Of a stretch of DNA of 64,000 nt, positions 1 through 64,000 are shown in pieces (position 1 is the first letter of the stretch; every line of letters begins with the position of its first letter). This DNA comes from Pipra filicauda (lineage: Eukaryota > Chordata > Aves > Passeriformes > Pipridae): contig NW_024104376.1 in the NCBI RefSeq assembly GCF_003945595.2, positions 4,313,182 to 4,377,181 of the forward strand. Reading direction: 5' to 3'. Made by a program: the position numbers and the translations under genes. The notes beneath the pieces are model-generated. The model did no database searches, had not been told where the DNA came from, and saw nothing but the letters and a program-made list of their open reading frames with translations.

Positions 1-1255
1 AAAAAAAGAAGAAAAACAAGAAAAAAAAAAAAGCAGGAAAAAAAAGAAAATTTTGCATAATTTCCAAGAAATTGTATAGTTACTATCAGATGCCTCATTT
101 TAAAAACGTCTGTGTTGATACCTGTATACGGCTCTGTCTCTTAGACTTATGTAGTAGTGAATGTACATGCACTGATCATTCCCACAGGTTTGAGATGTAA
201 GTAAATTACATGAAAAACCCTGATGGTAGCCCTGATAGTGCTTTGAGTTGGCCCATCTTAAATTCTCACCTATATAATTTCAATCAAGGAAGTGCTGACT
301 TCCTTTGCAATGCCACCTTAGCATGTCATTGGTGTCTCCCTCAAAAGATGATACCATGTCATAATAATTGTAATTTAAGTTGAAATTTCACATTTGCATT
401 TTCTGTTAAAATGATTTGCACTCTGAATTTCAGACATCTAGCTTCAGAAGTCTGGACAAGTAGCATTTCCTGATCTTCAGGTGATCATCCACTCATACAG
501 ATGTAACATATATTTGACAGATTCTGTATCAGACAGAGCTACAAAGTAGTCTACTTTCAACTTTGTAGTCAACTGCTGCAATAACTCAAGAAAACCCTAA
601 ATAAACTTGCTGTATGAGTGTAAAGAGAGGCTACAAAAAAACATTTCTAAAAGAAAAGGCCAGAAGGTATTCCCTGGAATGACGGTCTCGGCAAGCTTGT
701 CACGGATATATAAATGAGCATGTAACAGTACCTGGTTCTTTCCAAAGTAGTTATTGGGAAAACAACCCTGATGGCCAGAACATGGCATGGATACAGGTTG
801 CTCCAAGGGTATCAAGAAATCGGACTTAGAGATATTAGGAAGAAAAAAGACTTTACCAACAAGAGCAGTCAAAGATAGAAATGGAAGCCCAGAGAGGTTA
901 TCCATGGAGATACTCAAGATGTGACTGGACAGGGCCTTGAGCAACCAGCTCTCATGGCAAAAATTTGGCCCTGCTCTGAGTTGTGGACTGGACCACAAGG
1001 CCTCCTGATGTCTCTTCCGGTTTCAATTAGTTAATGATTTTTTTTCTTTCCTCAATAGGTCTAACTACTTTTTTCAGTTTAATAAAAACCTTCCCGACCT
1101 TCCAAAATCCTTTTAGTTTTCTAAAGTTTTCATGTTTTGCAGCATTTTAGAAATAAAACTTTTGCTGAAAAGACCATATATTTAAAAGAAATATCTACTC
1201 TCACCCACATTTAAAAGATAATCAGTGTAAGAATAGCCACAAAGAGAACTCTTAC
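1..1255 (-). other. ASAP2 intron downstream of exon 24 (partial)
   Basis: AT-rich intronic DNA opening with an A-rich purine tract (about 1-50). I found no exon with ASAP2 homology and no recognised repeat. The long minus-strand open frame near 597-998 has no recognisable protein content. Confidence 0.8.
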
Positions 1256-63757
<62,502 letters not shown>

Positions 63758-64000
63758 CTACAATAGCAAGAAATAAACAAACTTTAAATACCTACTTAAT
63801 TGATTCCTTTAATAATTAAAAAGAAACCCACAAAATAAGCAGTTTCACAGGCTGGAAAAAACTGTAGGTATGACTTATTAAGCCTGTGGGAAGGTCTGAG
63901 GTTATTCAACCCCTTCAAGATGAATTGAAGAACAGAACTGAAAACACTCTGACAGTAGAGTAGAGCTGTAATGACAGTGCTAGAAGAAAAACACTACTTT
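63758..64000 (-). other. ASAP2 intron upstream of exon 1 (partial)
   Basis: Only the last 243 bases of the upstream intron are in the window; nothing recognised. Confidence 0.9.

Overview
The window looks like one stretch of an avian nuclear genome. It is AT-rich, GT-AG intron-dominated DNA whose only recognisable interspersed repeats are CR1/L3-type LINEs. I see no Alu, B1/B2 or L1, and nothing prokaryotic (no operons, CRISPR or dense ORFs). The bird assignment rests on this repeat content, short introns and strong protein similarity to vertebrate ASAP2; the species cannot be named.

A single gene, ASAP2 (DDEF2; ArfGAP with SH3 domain, ankyrin repeats and PH domain 2), fills the window on the minus strand. 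I resolved 24 consecutive coding exons from 63757 down to 1256. All have GT-AG borders, and every exon-exon join keeps frame (2,497 coding bases, about 832 codons). In transcript order they encode most of the BAR domain (exons 1-8, 63757-45517), a linker and PH domain (exons 9-13, 39278-30944), the zinc-finger ArfGAP domain (exons 13-16, 31107-27293), ankyrin repeats (exons 16-19, 27479-20821), an acidic segment (exon 20) and the proline/serine-rich SH3-ligand region (exons 21-24, 16940-1256). The promoter, 5' UTR and first roughly 40 codons lie beyond the right edge. The last proline-rich part, SH3 domain and 3' UTR lie beyond the left edge.

The introns hold eight recognisable LINE fragments. 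One is a CR1 copy in which endonuclease-coding sequence is joined straight to the 3' tail (9578-10660). Two are much older L3/CR1-like copies (43640-44540 and 53430-54325). About 540 bp of strictly alternating purine-pyrimidine DNA built on a 28-bp unit (10974-11511) lies next to the truncated CR1. Smaller signals include a perfect 20-bp-arm inverted repeat with a 5-nt spacer (59316-59360), a CTCF-like site in an isolated CpG-rich patch (8896-8914), and an RFX X-box overlapping a CCAAT box (31623-31640).

I found no previously undescribed biological system. The most useful leads are the paired cassette exons 23+24, the hairpin, the regulatory-motif candidates and the CR1 deletion derivative.
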